Shown: positions 61,109 to 64,000 of the stretch, piece by piece
Numbering within the stretch: the first letter of the stretch is position 1
Layout: each line of letters starts with the position of its first letter
Assembly (NCBI RefSeq): GCF_023051175.1
Contig: NZ_JALKII010000003.1
Coordinates: forward strand, 1-64,000
Direction: 5' to 3'
DNA length: 64,000 nt
Source: Alcanivorax quisquiliarum
GTDB lineage: Bacteria > Pseudomonadota > Gammaproteobacteria > Pseudomonadales > Alcanivoracaceae
Translations under genes and position numbers: made by a program
The notes under the pieces: model-generated
Told to the model about the DNA's origin: nothing
Seen by the model: only the letters and a program-made list of their open reading frames with translations
Databases searched by the model: none

Positions 61109-61702
61109 CTAGAAATGGCGCAACCTGTACACCAGCAGCGCCAGCCATTCGTAATAGATTTCCGGCACCAGTGCCAGCGCTTCTGCCGAAGGCATCCAGG
61201 CGGGGCTTGGCAGCGAGGCGCTGGCATGCGCCTCGACCTCAAGCCCTTGCGCTCGAAAGCTCAGCACCGCACGGCACAAATGCGCAGGATCGGTGACCAG
61301 TACCACGCGGCGGATACCCCGCTCCTTCAATAGCGCAGCGCTGAAACGGGCGTTTTCCCACGTCGTACGGCTGTTTTCTTCCAGCCAGGGCGCAGTGTCA
61401 CGCCACCGGTGACGCAGCGCTTCTGCCATCAAGGCCGCTTCCGAAGGGCCTTTACCATCGGCGCAGCCGCCGCTGAGCAGCAATGGCAACCGCTGCGCCT
61501 CTGCCACGGCCAGCGCAGCATCGGCGCGGCGCAGGCCACGCGCCGATGCCCGATAGCTCTCGCCCCGGCGAGCCCGGCCGGCGCCAAGCACCACCACCGC
61601 CTGTGCCGGCCCCCGCAACCGGGCCGCTGGCACGGGCGGCAACATCACGCCCACTACAGCCGGTAGCGTACCGACGATAACAAGCAGCACCACCAGCGCC
61701 AT
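61109..61702 (-). CDS. DUF218/YdcF-like membrane-anchored protein
   Basis: A 197-residue protein with an N-terminal hydrophobic helix (about 2-19) and a DUF218 domain: AVVVLGAGRARRGESY, LPLLLSGG, ENSRTTWENARFSAALLKERGI, VVLVTDPAHLCRAVLSF. The family (ElyC/SanA/YdcF) is linked to envelope integrity. ATG 61702 is chosen; a GTG three codons upstream is possible. It diverges from leuS, with 141 bases between starts, and ends near the Rpn gene. Confidence 0.87.
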   Translation of the reverse strand: MALVVLLVIVGTLPAVVGVMLPPVPAARLRGPAQAVVVLGAGRARRGESYRASARGLRRADAALAVAEAQRLPLLLSGGCADGKGPSEAALMAEALRHRWRDTAPWLEENSRTTWENARFSAALLKERGIRRVVLVTDPAHLCRAVLSFRAQGLEVEAHASASLPSPAWMPSAEALALVPEIYYEWLALLVYRLRHF

Positions 61703-61780
61703 TCCACTCACCGCCCGCCACCGCTGTCTGCCTGCGTATCGCTCATGTATCCTATGGCCCTTGTTTTTCTTTTGTCTTCA

Positions 61781-61792
61781 GGCTGGCCAGCC
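61781..61792. promoter_or_regulatory. Palindrome in the leuS upstream region
   Basis: GGCTGGCCAGCC is a perfect 12-bp palindrome, with a further AGCC next to it, between the divergent DUF218 gene and leuS. It could be an operator or part of a leader structure. Confidence 0.35.
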
Positions 61793-61810
61793 AGCCCGTT
61801 GCCCTGTTGA

Positions 61811-64000
<2,190 letters not shown>

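Overview
The window is about 64 kb of a G+C-rich proteobacterial chromosome. It looks like a gammaproteobacterium, possibly a marine or hydrocarbon-degrading lineage near Alcanivorax or Pseudomonas. Supporting evidence is the (miaB)-ybeZ-ybeY-corC-lnt-leuS block, a DUF1820 gene, a coxB-coxA-ctaG-coxC operon with SURF1/ctaA/ctaB behind it, and a TorF-type porin. The genus is an inference. There is no rRNA, CRISPR array, insertion sequence or phage gene. One tRNA (elongator Met, CAT) is present.

Region 1 (1-13588) is a catabolic cluster for an aromatic acid, all on the + strand. It holds the end of a 4-hydroxy-2-oxovalerate aldolase gene, a 4-oxalocrotonate tautomerase, a meta-cleavage-product hydrolase, and the two subunits of a Rieske ring-hydroxylating dioxygenase. 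A TAXI-type TRAP binding protein, an outer-membrane porin and a fused TRAP permease follow. Then come a type I extradiol dioxygenase, a BenD-like cis-diol dehydrogenase, a DMT exporter, a Rieske ferredoxin, a ferredoxin reductase, a Nudix hydrolase and an IclR regulator. Together these describe uptake of an aromatic acid, ring dihydroxylation, rearomatisation, meta cleavage and conversion to central metabolites. The true substrate cannot be read from sequence.

Region 2 (13589-15122) holds tRNA-Met with its promoter and terminator, then a gene-poor stretch with a 15-bp tandem repeat and one uncertain ORF. Region 3 (15123-24365) is the aa3-type cytochrome c oxidase locus: DUF1820 (divergent), coxB with a fused cytochrome c domain, coxA, ctaG, coxC, a DUF2909 protein (opposite strand), SURF1, a SCO-like protein, ctaA and ctaB. 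Region 4 (24478-45051) is mixed housekeeping and accessory genes: LemA and a large M48 protease, a cold-shock/membrane fusion, two SSS symporters (one with a 42-aa accessory subunit), a sialidase-like protein with a membrane partner, a GGDEF-EAL protein, START and acyltransferase proteins, SDR and methyltransferase genes, an RhlB-like helicase, a rhodanese and a PIN-PhoH protein.

Region 5 (45421-50052) has a membrane methyltransferase overlapping a papain-like amidase tail to tail, an M14 peptidase, a TorF porin behind a convincing sigma-54 promoter, and a copper pair (SCO1 and PCu(A)C) serving the oxidase. Region 6 (50053-64000) is miaB, then a reversed sulfate ABC transporter operon (sbp-cysT-cysW-cysA) sitting between miaB and ybeZ, then ybeZ-ybeY-corC-lnt, an Rpn-family nuclease with a repeat-built linker, a DUF218 protein and the first 719 codons of leuS.

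The most promising candidates for something undescribed are the aromatic acid pathway with its porin placed inside a TAXI-TRAP transporter locus, the SCO-like protein in the oxidase operon, the repeated Shine-Dalgarno element ahead of SCO1, and the nitrogen-type promoter of the TorF porin.
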